Assembly: GCA_029706075.1 (NCBI GenBank)
Contig: JAINUG010000005.1
Location: 5,507,001 to 5,571,000, forward strand
From: Aldrovandia affinis
Taxonomy: Eukaryota > Chordata > Actinopteri > Notacanthiformes > Halosauridae
Length of the DNA: 64,000 bases
Direction of reading: 5' to 3'
Shown: in pieces, positions 1 through 9,635 of the stretch
Layout of the letters: every line of letters begins with the position of its first letter
Numbering within the stretch: the stretch's first letter is position 1
Made by a program: the position numbers and the translations under genes
The notes under the pieces: model-generated
The model's database searches: none
Seen by the model: the letters and a program-made list of their open reading frames with translations, nothing else
Told to the model about the DNA's origin: nothing

Positions 1-560
1 TTTGTCATCAATGAGATCAATCCCAGGTGATGTGTCTCAAATTTTTCTAAACATCTTCTGTTGTAATTTGTGCAAAGTGAATAAACGTTTTTTATGTGCC
101 ATAATGTGATCATCAATAAGATTCACCATAGGAAAATTCAGGACGATTCATACTCTGTCTGAGACTATTCACTTTAGTCTCAACAAAAGGCAGAAAAATG
201 ATTAACAATATCTTCTGGCTTTGTTTTCATTTCCCCATCCACTACAGAGGGACAAGATGATGTAGATACGAGATAAACTAGTAGGCTTTTAACAGTAGTT
301 TTGTAGAACAAAGCTTTCTTTTGGTGGTTAAATTTAACTGTATTGTGTCAGAGCTTTTAATATTCTAGTATGTCAGACTCAATTTTAAACCTACTAGCTT
401 GGACTTGATTTTAATTTCTCTGCTTAAACACTTCACAAAGCTCATCATCTATCCATGGTGATGATTTAGCCTTCACTGTAGTTTTTTAACTGGGGCATGG
501 AAATCAACACTTTTACTAAATAGTTGTGTACTGCACAATCAATATTATCCTCAAAATAAA
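1..560 (-). mobile_element. Degenerate LINE fragment (minus strand)
   Basis: Conceptual minus-strand reading gives short pieces resembling the endonuclease-to-reverse-transcriptase linker of fish non-LTR elements: a SPWIDDEL-like stretch near 440-470, then a region ending in SPGIDLID near the window start. Stops and frame changes interrupt it throughout. The family assignment rests on two short motifs, so it could be another retroelement. Confidence 0.35.
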
Positions 561-833
561 CTAGTTCCCAAGGTGTAGATGCCAAATCCATACTTGTTCC
601 ATTGAAGTATGTCCAGAAGATACCTTTTGTTTTGTTGATTTATTATTTGAAAATGATAACGTCAGGTTTACAATTCAAGTTAAAGTTTGTCCTTCACCTG
701 TTCACATGTTGCCTGTAATGCAGTGGCGGGCCATGCATTTCACACCTAGGCCTTCAGTAGTGCTCCGTCTGAATCAATCCACCCCTCAATAACTATTTTA
801 TGGCTATAAAAGCCATCTTATTGTTATGTTTTG

Positions 834-1346
834 AGTGTCTGTTCGGTTTGTTTTTGCACTTTGTTTATTTATCTTTCTTCAGTCATGTTTCATTCTCGTT
901 CTGTCATGCACTTCGGGAAATTCTATGTTTCGGTTTTTCCGTCTTCGTTTCTAATCACGTTTTACTTCCTTCTTACTTTCTAATTACACTTTGTATATAT
1001 TAGTTATATGTATATAGTACTAACCAACTAATCTACTAACATTAGGGATTTAGATTAAGTTACTAACACTACTAATCACTAATTATCTCACGCTTCTAAC
1101 TATCGCTTTCATTCTCTCTCGTCCTATCTCTGTACGCTTCTCACGTTCCGCTTTATTCGCACGCAGATTTCTTTATGCGTTCCTCCTCCTCCCTAAAAAA
1201 CCGAAACATAGAATTTCCCGAAGTGCATGACAAGACAAGGAGAGGAACTTGAACAGGAACAATGACAGACGTGGTACAGAACGAGAATGAAACATGACTG
1301 AAGAAAGATAAATAAACAAAGTGCAAAAACAAACCGAACAGACACC
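834..1346. repeat. Inverted repeat 1 inside the hAT element
   Basis: The arm at about 834-938 is repeated in reverse complement at about 1195-1346. The shared core includes GTTCGGTTTGTTTTTGCAC and ATTTCCCGAAGTGCATGACA (right-arm orientation). The right arm carries roughly 45 extra bases near 1235-1285 that are absent from the left arm. The spacer is about 255 bp. Confidence 0.7.
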
Positions 1347-1519
1347 CGTTGCCGTTGCATCGAAGATAGATAACTCGTGTATCCAGAATAAATGCCTTTA
1401 CTGAAGAAACAAACCCGGGGTGCTACAGCTGCGACACATAAAAAATCATCAATAATAACCTCATAAAATTGCAATATTATTTAGGAAAATAGCAACATTT
1501 TACTCACCAAAAATCCTTA

Positions 1520-1732
1520 TTATTTGTACACAAAATCCATCCCGCTTTCTTTCCTCAAAAAGAGTTCAATTACTCTGTCGTACAGATTATCCGTGTGTTT
1601 CAGTTCCATCAAGAAGTCCTTTTCTATCGCCATCGAAGCTAATGCTGAAAGTCGAGCCTGCCCTGTCGTATTTCTGGCATAAGTTTTAATTCGCTTTAGG
1701 GCTGAAAATATCAGCTCAAATGTCTGAATCAC
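1520..1732 (-). pseudogene. hAT transposase C-terminal (dimerisation) fragment
   Basis: A 70-codon open stretch includes FSALKRIKTYARNTTGQARL and LSALASMAIEKD, a pattern I recognise from the C-terminal dimerisation region of fish hAT transposases of the THAP12/ZMYM-like kind. A full transposase would be several hundred residues, and neither the catalytic domain nor a BED zinc finger is present. The upstream end of this fragment also forms part of a neighbouring inverted repeat. It cannot encode an active enzyme. Confidence 0.65.
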
Positions 1733-2234
1733 AGACTGATGTTAATTATATTTTGTCCATGAATACTTATTAAATAATTCCAAATGGTCTGTCCGCTTCC
1801 TTTCATAGCTTTTCCCCTGATTGTGCTGCTTCCAGACGTGTATTTTCATATTAAAGCATTTAACCAATCACATTACATCATAGTCAGACACTCTCTGACT
1901 ACCCAATCAAAGGGCGTGAATACGCTGACGTTACCTAGGCCTTCTAGAAGGCCTTCGTGTCCCCAACTCAAAATCTGATTGGTTGAAGCAACAGTTTGAT
2001 CAACACTTATTTTATGCTACAGGGCCTGCAGAACTGATTGTGAAGGCCTCCAGGCAGATTTCTTTGACCCTGGCAACAAATGATGGCTGAAATGTGATTG
2101 GTTAAATGCTTTAATATGAAAATACACGTCTGGAAGCAGCACAACCAGAAAAGCTATGAAAGGAAGCGGACAGACCATTTGGAATTATTTAATAAGTATT
2201 CATGGAAAAAATATAATTAACATCAGTCTGTGAT
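1727..2234. repeat. Inverted repeat 2 inside the hAT element
   Basis: About 150 bp at 1727-1874 recur in reverse complement at 2091-2234 with few mismatches. The pairing runs from ACAGACTGATGTTAATTATA outward to CCAATCACATT. The spacer of about 215 bp carries several GGCCTTC-type words related to the element's own end sequence. Confidence 0.75.
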
Positions 2235-2644
2235 TCTGATATTTTTTAGGCCAGCAGAGAAGGCCTTGCAGGCCCTGACGGCCCACCACTGCTGTAATGT
2301 TGCCTGAAGTGTTGCCTGAAGTGTTGCCTTGTAAGAACTGTGTCAGCTCCCTCTACCTGTGCATGCCCAACTTCCTGTTGCAGGTGTTTAAGTGCTCTCT
2401 GTGTTGGTCATACTACCACCCAGTGTGTGAAATGTGTAGTGCAAGAAAAATGGCAAAAAATCTAAAACACAATGACAAACCTCCTACACAACCGGCCCCT
2501 AATTGTTACTGCAGGGTGTAAGAACAATGACTAAAACAGTACAGTACACAATGCAATAAAAGCAAAAAATGGTATGTACTATGTGTGGGCATTTAATCTT
2601 CTTTGTGAATTTTCTTGTGAATTTTCTTTGTCTTGAGTCTTGTT

Positions 2645-3730
2645 TTAAATGGTATTTATTGCGTTCATCCATCTCCTGCCTCCAGAAGCAGACAAAGCTT
2701 GGTAATTGGGCGTTAGTGCTTCCAAGTCCTTTAGATCGTCAGATGCCTTTGTGATGGGCCTGTCATTCAGAATGGCCTCTGTTTCACAGAAGACAGTTTG
2801 CAATCCCTCATTATCATGTGCTTGTTGGCGAGGAACTGAATTGAGCACTCGTCTCACCTTAAACTCACGCACTGTGTTTAGGTCCATTAGCCATTTTGTC
2901 CATTGCTGTGAAAATGCTTGGGGTATGTCTTCATCCCAACCATAGTTTCTTCTGCACAGCTCCTGCTGCAGCAGTTTGGCTGGCAGAGTGAAGAGTCCAA
3001 GGAATTCAAAAGGGTTGTAAACAGAACTGACCACTGATAAGATGCCTCATCTTGTGTGTGGACCTTCCTCAACAGCAATCTTGAACTTTAACTGGTCCGT
3101 TTCAACACACCAGTGCAATCCAAGTACCCTTTCAATTGGAAGACTGTCTTTGTCCAAGTCCAATTCTTTTGTTCCCTTGGTGCGGTCTTCCTCTGGTATG
3201 TGCACCAGCACTAAACGGCTGTAGCTGATCCATTTCAACAGATGGAATCCTCCTTTTCAGTATAGAGTGGTCAGATCTTTTACCTTTTCCACTGCTTCCT
3301 GCTCTGAAGCTGCTGACTTTAAACAATCATCAACGTAGAAGTTAGTTTTTATTGTGTTGACCACGTGGGCTGGAAACTGAGATTGGTTGTCATCAGCAGT
3401 CTTCCTCAATGCATAATTGGCACAACTTGGCGAGGAGACAGCGCCAAAGAGGTGTACAGTCACGCGTTATTCTGCAGGTTTCTGAGTGACGTCACCATCA
3501 AGCCACCACAGGAACCACAGAAAATCAACATGCCTTTCGTAAACTTTGACTTGATGAAACATAGCTGTGACATCAGCCATCACTGCAATGGGCTCCTGTC
3601 TGAATCTGATGAGGACTCCTACAAGAGAGTTAGTTAGATCCGGACTCTGTAAGAGTTGGCAGTAGTGACCATCCTGGACCTTTGCGGAGTTGTTCAGTAT
3701 ATCCAGGAACTTCATGTCTTCCTGTGACAT
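2645..3730 (-). pseudogene. BEL/Pao retrotransposon pol remnant
   Basis: Minus-strand frames, read from 3730 downward, give reverse-transcriptase pieces: [20 protein letters not shown], then [13 protein letters not shown], then HLFGAVSSPSCANYALRKTA, then FYVDDCLKSA with a YVDD catalytic motif. After an RNase H-proximal block (GLFTLPAKLLQQELCRRNYG), the reading passes directly into an integrase tail (CETEAILNDRPITKASDDL) near 2700-2820. Stops and frameshifts separate the pieces. The motifs are those of vertebrate BEL/Pao elements; the gag, protease and integrase core regions are missing. Confidence 0.8.
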
Positions 3731-3889
3731 TTCTGGATTTTCCTCATACGATCTTTCATTGAAGTCGTAATTGTAGCTACAGTTCTTACTTTTTGAACTG
3801 ATAGTTCTTACTTTTTGAACTGATAGTTCTTAATTTTTTGTAGTGGCTATTTTTAATGGTCAAAAACAACAAACATATTTCCTGTCTCA

Positions 3890-4215
3890 TAACAGCCACT
3901 GACGGTCCGAAGTATGCTTGTTCCATACTCAGGCAAATAATTCAATGTCCAGAAGATACCTTTCATTTTGTTGATTTATTATTTGAAAATGATAAAGTCA
4001 GGTTTACAATTCAAGTTAAAGTTTGTCCTTCACCTGTTCACCTGTTGCCTGTAAAGAACACTAAAGAACTGTGTCAGCTGCCTCTGCCTGTGTGTGCCCA
4101 ACTTCCTGTTGCAGGTGTTCAAGTGCTCTCTGTGTTGGTCATACTACCACCCAGTGTGTGAAATGTGTAGTGCAAGAAAAACAGCAAAATATCTAAAACA
4201 CAAAATGACAAATGG
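3890..4215 (-). repeat. LTR-like direct repeat, copy 2 (uninterrupted)
   Basis: This is the uninterrupted counterpart of the split repeat upstream. Around TTCACCTGTTGCCTGTAA it shows what the hAT target looked like before insertion. It lies on the 5' side of the minus-strand BEL/Pao pol remnant, consistent with a 5' LTR. Immediately before it, 3780-3840 carries two copies of the short word GAACTGATAGTTCTTA. Confidence 0.5.
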
Positions 4216-4509
4216 CTCCTACACTGATTGTGCACTGAATGAAAGCATCTATAGCTTATTCTCATGACAATTCAGCTTTTTTGGAACTTTTGTCTTTAGT
4301 AATTGTGATTATTATTGTGCAATAATTTTCCATCTTTCCAATTTTTATTGAAATCTCCCAAAATAAATAGTTCTCTATTTTCATTTCTTTTCATTTTTGA
4401 ACATGGTGGTCTATATTATATATATATTATATCATCTATCAATATTAGTGGGTGATGGGGTAAGTGTACTTGAAGCCAAATTATCTCTCACTTTAAAAGG
4501 TATACGATT

Positions 4510-4746
4510 TTGAATGTATATCACTACACTGCCACCTCTTCTGTTCCTATATTTTCTAATATACAATGTGAACATAATGTGGAGAGGTACCAATTGTTTA
4601 GGAAGGACAGAACTAATAAAATAGGAAGTGGAGTGGCCTTTTATGTGAAAGATGATCTTAATGTGCAAGAAATTCCAGGTATTAACTCATTCATTCCTGG
4701 TGAGGACATCTGGATTAGATTACTGGGAGATCATTGTTGTGTTTAA
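4510..4746 (+). pseudogene. LINE endonuclease fragment
   Basis: This open stretch contains VERYQLFRKDRTNKIGSGVA, FYVKDDL and EDIWIRL, the pattern of the N-terminal apurinic-type endonuclease of CR1/L2/Rex-like fish LINEs (RKDR..GGGVA(L)Y(V)). It stops just before a minus-strand gypsy element; sequence of the same general LINE type resumes beyond that element at about 7118. The middle of the endonuclease is not seen. Confidence 0.6.
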
Positions 4747-4834
4747 ATAATGGACACTATAACTGGAGATGTAGTCGGAGCTTATTCCATTTATTCAACA
4801 TGATGCAAACTCCCAAACTCTGCATGCGCGCTCC

Positions 4835-5350
4835 TCAGACAGGAGGACAATCCATGGGAGACCATTTGGGGGCCATTGTCGGCCGCATCGAGCGAACAGG
4901 GTCGTTCCAGCATGACAACTCCTCCCTGATCCTGAAGCAGGGGAGCAGGTCATCGGGTACCTTCGCAGGCCAGCCTTGCCTGACATAGGCCGTGAGTGTA
5001 GAGAGGGCAGGGTCGTCTGCTGAGGCGTCCTGGAGCTCCTGCAGCGACACAGTCTCCTAAAGGGGTGTGTTGACGAGCTGGACAAGGTCATGCTTGGCCT
5101 GGTCCCATCCGGGGGCCAAAGTTGGGGCTGTGGGTGGGCTGGGGATTGAGTGTGACAGCAGGTCAGCCACTACGTTGTCCTGGCCTGGCGTGAACTGTAG
5201 GCGGTAGTTGTACCAATGGCGGCGGCGGAGGCGTCGCATGTGACGAAGGTGGGGCTGGCTAGGTCGAAGTGCGACAGGACCAGTGGTGAGGTGAGCTGGC
5301 ACTTCAGGAGGCGTCCGAGCAGGCAGGTGTCCAGAGCCTGGGCTCATCAT
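4835..5350 (-). pseudogene. Gypsy RNase H end and integrase linker
   Basis: LQFTPGQDNVVADLLSHS marks the end of RNase H. A second frame carries an integrase-linker-like stretch (LSTLTAYVRQGWPAKVPDDL, REELSCWND). The integrase core does not follow. This shows that, in this element, integrase lay downstream of RT, unlike the element in the lipoxygenase gene. Confidence 0.65.
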
Positions 5351-5390
5351 TTTTCAGCAGCTTGCGCAGTAGCGCAGTCGTGGCCGAGTA

Positions 5391-5960
5391 CTATGGCAGG
5401 AAGTGGAGGTAATACACTGTCATGCCCAGGAAAGAGGCCACCTGAGCAGCTGAGGTGGGCTCTAGGACACGGTGGATGGCTTCCGTGTTTGAGTGGAGTG
5501 GGTATATACCCTCAGCCGAGAGATGGAACCCCACAAACTTAATCGCTGGGGCGGCGATGACACACTTCTCGCCATTGAGTGTGAGGTGGTGCTTAGCCAG
5601 CGCATTGAACACACTGTGGAGGTGCTCGTCGTGACTCTCAGCGGTGGCCTCATGAACCATGATGTCATCAAGATAGATGGCCACACCCAGGATACCAGCG
5701 AAGATGGAGGCCATGATCTTTTGGAAGCAGCTGGGGGAGGAGCTTAGGCTGAAAGCCATGCGTTTGTAGCAGAAGACCCCTTTGTGGGTGATGGGTGGAC
5801 CCGTGGAACTGGCCGGTGAGCTCCTATGTCGTTGGCAGGGGGTACTTGATGGGGATGATGGCATTGTTTACCGCTCTCAGGTCTGCGCAGATTCGCAGCC
5901 CCCCTGACTTCTTCTTCGCCACCACCATGTTGGAGATCCAGGGCGAGATCCATGCGTTCA
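5391..5960 (-). pseudogene. Gypsy reverse transcriptase fragment
   Basis: The YLDD catalytic box (GVAIYLDDIMVH) and downstream KFVGFHLSAEGIYP and ASFLGMTVYYLHFLP are standard for the palm and connection regions of Ty3/gypsy RT. The N-terminal RT motifs are present only in shifted frames between about 5740 and 5960. Confidence 0.75.
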
Positions 5961-6063
5961 CCTGCTCGATGATGTCGCCATCGAGCATGCTCTGTAGCTC
6001 AGAGGAGATGTCATCGCGGAGAGCCTGGGGAGAGGGGCTGTATGACAGGCGTCACCTTCGGAT

Positions 6064-6657
6064 CTAACACGGGCCGGTGGGTGAAAGCAGCCCACACCGC
6101 TGAACAGCACAGGCCACTGTTGCTGCCAGGGGGTGGCAATGGTGTGAATCTCTGAGCCAGTGGTATCTAGCAGGTTGAAACCGAAGCCGTTGAAGAGGTT
6201 GAGGCCTAGGAGGTTGGTCCTGTGGCATGCAATGTGGAACCTGAAGACTGGTAGTGTCTTCTCCATACCTCAGAGGCAGCTGAAGGGAGCCCACAATGTC
6301 AATCTTGGAGTTGGCATAGCCACGCAGGGTGGTGGAGGGTGGCCCTAGTGGCTCATGGGAGAAGAACTGTGTATAAGTCGTCAAATTCAGAAGAGACACT
6401 GTGGCTCCTGTGTCTAGGAGGAGGAGCGGAGTGACATCACCAACCATAAAAGAGCACGTTTTAAATTGCACTTGTCCTGAGCTGACATTGTGAATGATTG
6501 TGATTGGTGGCTGGGAGGCTCTAGCTGGGACAGACCTACAGATTTTGTGGAAGTAATTTACAGTTGGAGCAGGTTTTACCATGGGCAGGGCAGGTCTGAG
6601 CTCTTGAATTGTGTACAGGAGAGCCACAATTCCCACACGGCTGGTGTGGGCGGTCAC
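6064..6657 (-). pseudogene. Gypsy aspartic protease region
   Basis: A retropepsin active-site motif, LLLLDTGATVSLLN, lies near nt 6414 (about codon 82 of this stretch), preceded by a conserved PITIIHNVSSGQVQFKTC-type strand. The protease would cut the Gag-Pol precursor. The open stretch continues only to a frame break before the reverse transcriptase. Confidence 0.7.
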
Positions 6658-6847
6658 GTGACTGAGAGGCTAGTAGTATGGTGACCGTGCTGCTGTCTGC
6701 ACTCACATGGGGGATGGGCGCCTGTGAGCAGAGCGAGCCCGCTCCCTCAGTCAGCGCTAGTGAGTTTGAAGAAGCGGACAGACTAGCTGCACATTCCAAA
6801 GCATATTTGACCTGAAACACTAGTGTCAGTCCATCATTTTCCAGCAA
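6536..6847 (-). pseudogene. Gypsy gag C-terminus with Cys-rich knuckle
   Basis: The reading contains CGNCGSPVH, CPAHGKTCSNC, spacing resembling the gag zinc knuckles of fish gypsy elements. It sits between the gag remnant and the protease of the minus-strand element. Confidence 0.55.
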
Positions 6848-7117
6848 CAGTTTTTCCCTAATCTTGTCACAGTTTGTGCAATATTAGTTTGTCTCTTATC
6901 ATTTCGTCCTGTAATGTGCCAAATTTGCACAAGCTAGGTAAACCCTGTAGATCAGCCACATACTGCATCACCAACTCACCCGACTATTGGTGTCTCCTTC
7001 GGAATATGACCCGATGGAGAAGAGCACTTTGTGGAGCGGCGAAATGTTTTTTCAGTAGCTCCACAGCCTCTGTGTATGTCGTTGCAGTGCAAGTTAAGAC
7101 GGCCTTCTCCAACTCTA

Positions 7118-8700
7118 TAATTTTTTACTTCAGACGAGCTGACTTTAATAAAATGAGAGAGAATTTAAGTCATATATATTGGGTAAAACTTTTAGATTGC
7201 AGAACTGTGAATGAAAAATGGACTAAATTGAAAAGGGTTATTGTAGATGTACAGTGTAACTTCATCCCAAAAGTAAGGAAAAATAGGGTGAAAAAACTGT
7301 CTCCACAGTGGAATGCTAAATCTTTATGGGAGATTTTGAGGGAAAAGAAGTGACTGTATAGAGTACATAAAAAGGAAAACGCAGAGAGAAACAAGGTAGG
7401 TTATTGTAATATGCAGGCTAAGGCTAAAAAGGAAATAACATTTTCCAAGATGTAAAAAGTAATCCTAAGAAGTTTTTTCAATATTGTAGTAGAAAAGGGA
7501 AAGCTAATGATGAGGTTAAGTGCATTAAGAATAAGGAAGGAACTTTGGTTTATAATAATAAGGATATTACTAACACACTAAACAGTTACTTTGTTGAGAG
7601 CTTTATTAGAGAAGAGGGTATAAATATGCCTAAATGTATAGCCAATGTACAGAATGTTATGGAGGACTTTGAGATAAGGAACGTAGAAGTACTAGAAAAA
7701 CGTCAAAACCTTAAGACAAATAAGGCAGCAGGCCCTGATGGGGCATATATCCCAGAGTACTCAAAGAACTTGTGGAAATTATATATAAACCATTGACAGA
7801 TATTTGTATGCAATCCATAAACATTGGAGAAATACCATATGACTAAAAGCAGGGTAGAATTATTCCAATATATAAGCAGGGGGGCATACTGACCCAGGGA
7901 ACTATAGGCCTGTCAGTTTAACTTGGATCTCATGTAAAATACTGGAATGTATTATTACGAACAAGTTGGAATCATTCTTGAAAAATAATTGTATTTTAAG
8001 GGAGAACCAACATGCTTTTCTCAAGGGGAGGTCATGCCTAACAAACCTCCTGGACTTTTTTGAAGAGGCTGCAAAGTGTGTTGACCTGAACCAGGCTTAT
8101 GATATTATATATTTGGACTTTCAGAAAACATTTGACAAGGTACCACATGAGACGCTCATTGTTAAAATTAATTCAGTAGGAATTGCAGGAGTTGTTTCAG
8201 AGTGGGTTCATAATTGTCTAAGTACATAATTGTCTAAGTACTCATAAATGCAAATACAAAGAGTAACAGTAGATGGGTTGTATCTGACCTAGGTGCTGTG
8301 GGCAGTGGAGTCCTGCAGGGATCAGTGCTGTGACCTGTGCTCTTCCTTATTTACATAAATGATCTTGATAGGGACGTTAGTAGCAAAATAGTTACATTTG
8401 CAGATGATACTAAACTTGGGGGTTTGGCAAACAGTTTGGAAACGACTAAAGTAATCCAAGATGATTTAAACAAAATCCAAGAATGGGCAGATTTAAATTC
8501 CTAAAAGGGATGAACAAAGTGAACAACCAAAGATTTTTTAAGATAAGTTCAGTTAGCAGAACAAGAAGCCACAGGTGGTAATTAGTTAAAGGCAAATTTT
8601 GCACGGATATTAGGAAGTCTTTCTTTACACAGAGTTGTCAATGCCTGGAACAGCTTACCAGGTCAGGTAGTAGAGGCAGAAACACTTGGGCTACACATGC
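7118..8700 (+). pseudogene. LINE reverse transcriptase remnant (CR1/L2/Rex-like)
   Basis: Successive frames give the RT-proximal linker (NTLNSYFVESF, LKTNKAAGPDGAYIPEY), then ENQHAFLKGRSCLTNLLDFF, then DIIYLDFQKTFDKVPHETL, then a GSVLxPVLFLIYINDL region and a FADDTK catalytic box near 8398-8412. A 3' tail of the kind AWNSLPxQVVEAETLG follows at 8640-8690. Frameshifts and stops interrupt it. Family choice within CR1/L2/Rex is uncertain. Confidence 0.75.
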
Positions 8701-9430
8701 TTAAGGTGGGGAGCAAGGGGGCAAAGTGGCATATTCCCAGGGCATTTGGGGAAGGGGTGATTATGAAGTTCAACTGCCTAATCAAAATTGCTAACTCTAA
8801 AATGGCTAATACCTCATGTTAAAGTTATACTCACTGAATTAGTCATAACAGGCTCCATTTTCCTTCTGTATAAAATGTCCTAATCTTTCTCAGTTCTGTT
8901 CCTCAACCCTCCTCTAGTCTTCTCCTTATTAAGGCGTTTTCTTCTTTCTTTTCTCCTTTTCTCTTCCTGATGATATTCTGCTCAATTGTTCCTCCCATTA
9001 TCACTCACAAATACTATTTAACTTGCAACCATGCAACCCATGAATAGTTGAATTTGAACAATCAGCTAAGGTTTTAATACTTTCTTCAAAGGTTCACTAA
9101 CCCAAAATATCTCAAAATATATTTAAAGTCTATAATTAATTATGAAACGATTATATACACACATAAAGCTGAAATTGTAAACTGTAGTTACAGCTGCGAT
9201 GACGACTGTGGTTTCCTTGGCAGCGGTGGGCGTTTCTTAATATGGATGTATATTAATACAATAATGAATAATTGGTAGTTATTATTATAATTCATGTTCT
9301 AAGTTGTAAGGCCGTTTCATTTGAAAATGGTATCGCTCCTTCATCTTGTTTCACTTGCACTTTAAATTAACTGTCAACTCCAACGTTTGGACTCAACTAA
9401 TGAGTCATCTACACATGAAACGGATGTAGT
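8700..9430. other. Gap between LINE remnant and pelp1
   Basis: The first ~200 bp look like the 3' untranslated end of the LINE. From about 8900 the sequence is AT-rich with no convincing coding potential or repeat that I could recognise. The last part is upstream sequence of pelp1. Confidence 0.4.
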
Positions 9431-9440
9431 CGCCCGATGT

Positions 9441-9473
9441 TGACGTTAACTTGACGTCGACGAAAATTGACGT
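9441..9473 (+). promoter_or_regulatory. Cluster of three TGACGT (CRE/ATF-like) words upstream of pelp1
   Basis: TGACGT occurs at 9441-9446, 9452-9457 (extended to TGACGTCG) and 9468-9473, all on the + strand and 22-49 bases before the pelp1 start codon. TGACG is the half-site recognised by CREB/ATF proteins. The local CpG content is higher than in the surrounding DNA, as expected for a housekeeping promoter. Function is inferred; no TATA box was seen. Confidence 0.4.
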
Positions 9474-9494
9474 GTTTGTGTAGCGGAGAAAAAA

Positions 9495-9635
9495 ATGGCT
9501 ACAGCAGTTTGGCTGCATGGTTCGAATAATATGCGGCTGACCGAGGGTTTGGTGTCTGCTCTGAAGGAGGAACGACCCGAGTATTTGCCAGCCCTTTTGA
9601 CGAACTACCGGGAGCATGGCGGAATTTCCACACAG
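9495..9635 (+). CDS. pelp1: pelp1 coding exon 1 (codons 1-47)
   Basis: The start codon lies in AAAAATGG, with A at -3 and G at +4, a good initiation context. Residues 31-35 are LPALL. The exon ends in CACAG before GTGATA, phase 0. The N-terminal residues are specific to this start and do not resemble mammalian exon 1, so the start is the least certain part of the model. Confidence 0.8.

Larger units (their letters stand above)
721..2291 (-). mobile_element. hAT-type DNA transposon with 8-bp target duplication
   Basis: The element starts CAGTGGCGGGCC and ends GGCCCACCACTG, which are inverted copies with one mismatch. It is flanked by the direct repeat CTGTAATG at 713-720 and 2292-2299, the 8-bp target-site duplication typical of hAT transposons. 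A hAT C-terminal dimerisation fragment lies inside on the minus strand. The rest of the transposase is missing and is replaced by two internal inverted repeats, so this is an internally deleted, non-autonomous derivative. Confidence 0.8.
575..2530 (-). repeat. LTR-like direct repeat, copy 1 (split by hAT)
   Basis: The blocks 575-720 and 2300-2530 together match the block at about 3890-4215. Shared stretches include the segment before GTTTACAATTCAAGTTAAAG and the segment around GGTCATACTACCACCCAGTG. The two copies flank a minus-strand BEL/Pao pol remnant in direct orientation, which fits their being the LTRs of that element, although TG/CA ends were not located. A small tandem run of GTTGCCTGAAGT follows the hAT target site in this copy only. 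Confidence 0.5.
4795..7112 (-). mobile_element. Ty3/gypsy retrotransposon remnant, conventional domain order
   Basis: Read on the minus strand from 7112 downward, the order is gag, Cys-rich knuckle region, protease, reverse transcriptase, RNase H end and integrase linker, i.e. the usual Ty3/gypsy order. The gag piece (about 6860-7112) includes VMQYVADLQGLPSLCKFGTL. No LTRs were recognised at either edge, and the integrase core is absent. Several frameshifts are needed to read through, so it is dead. Confidence 0.75.
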
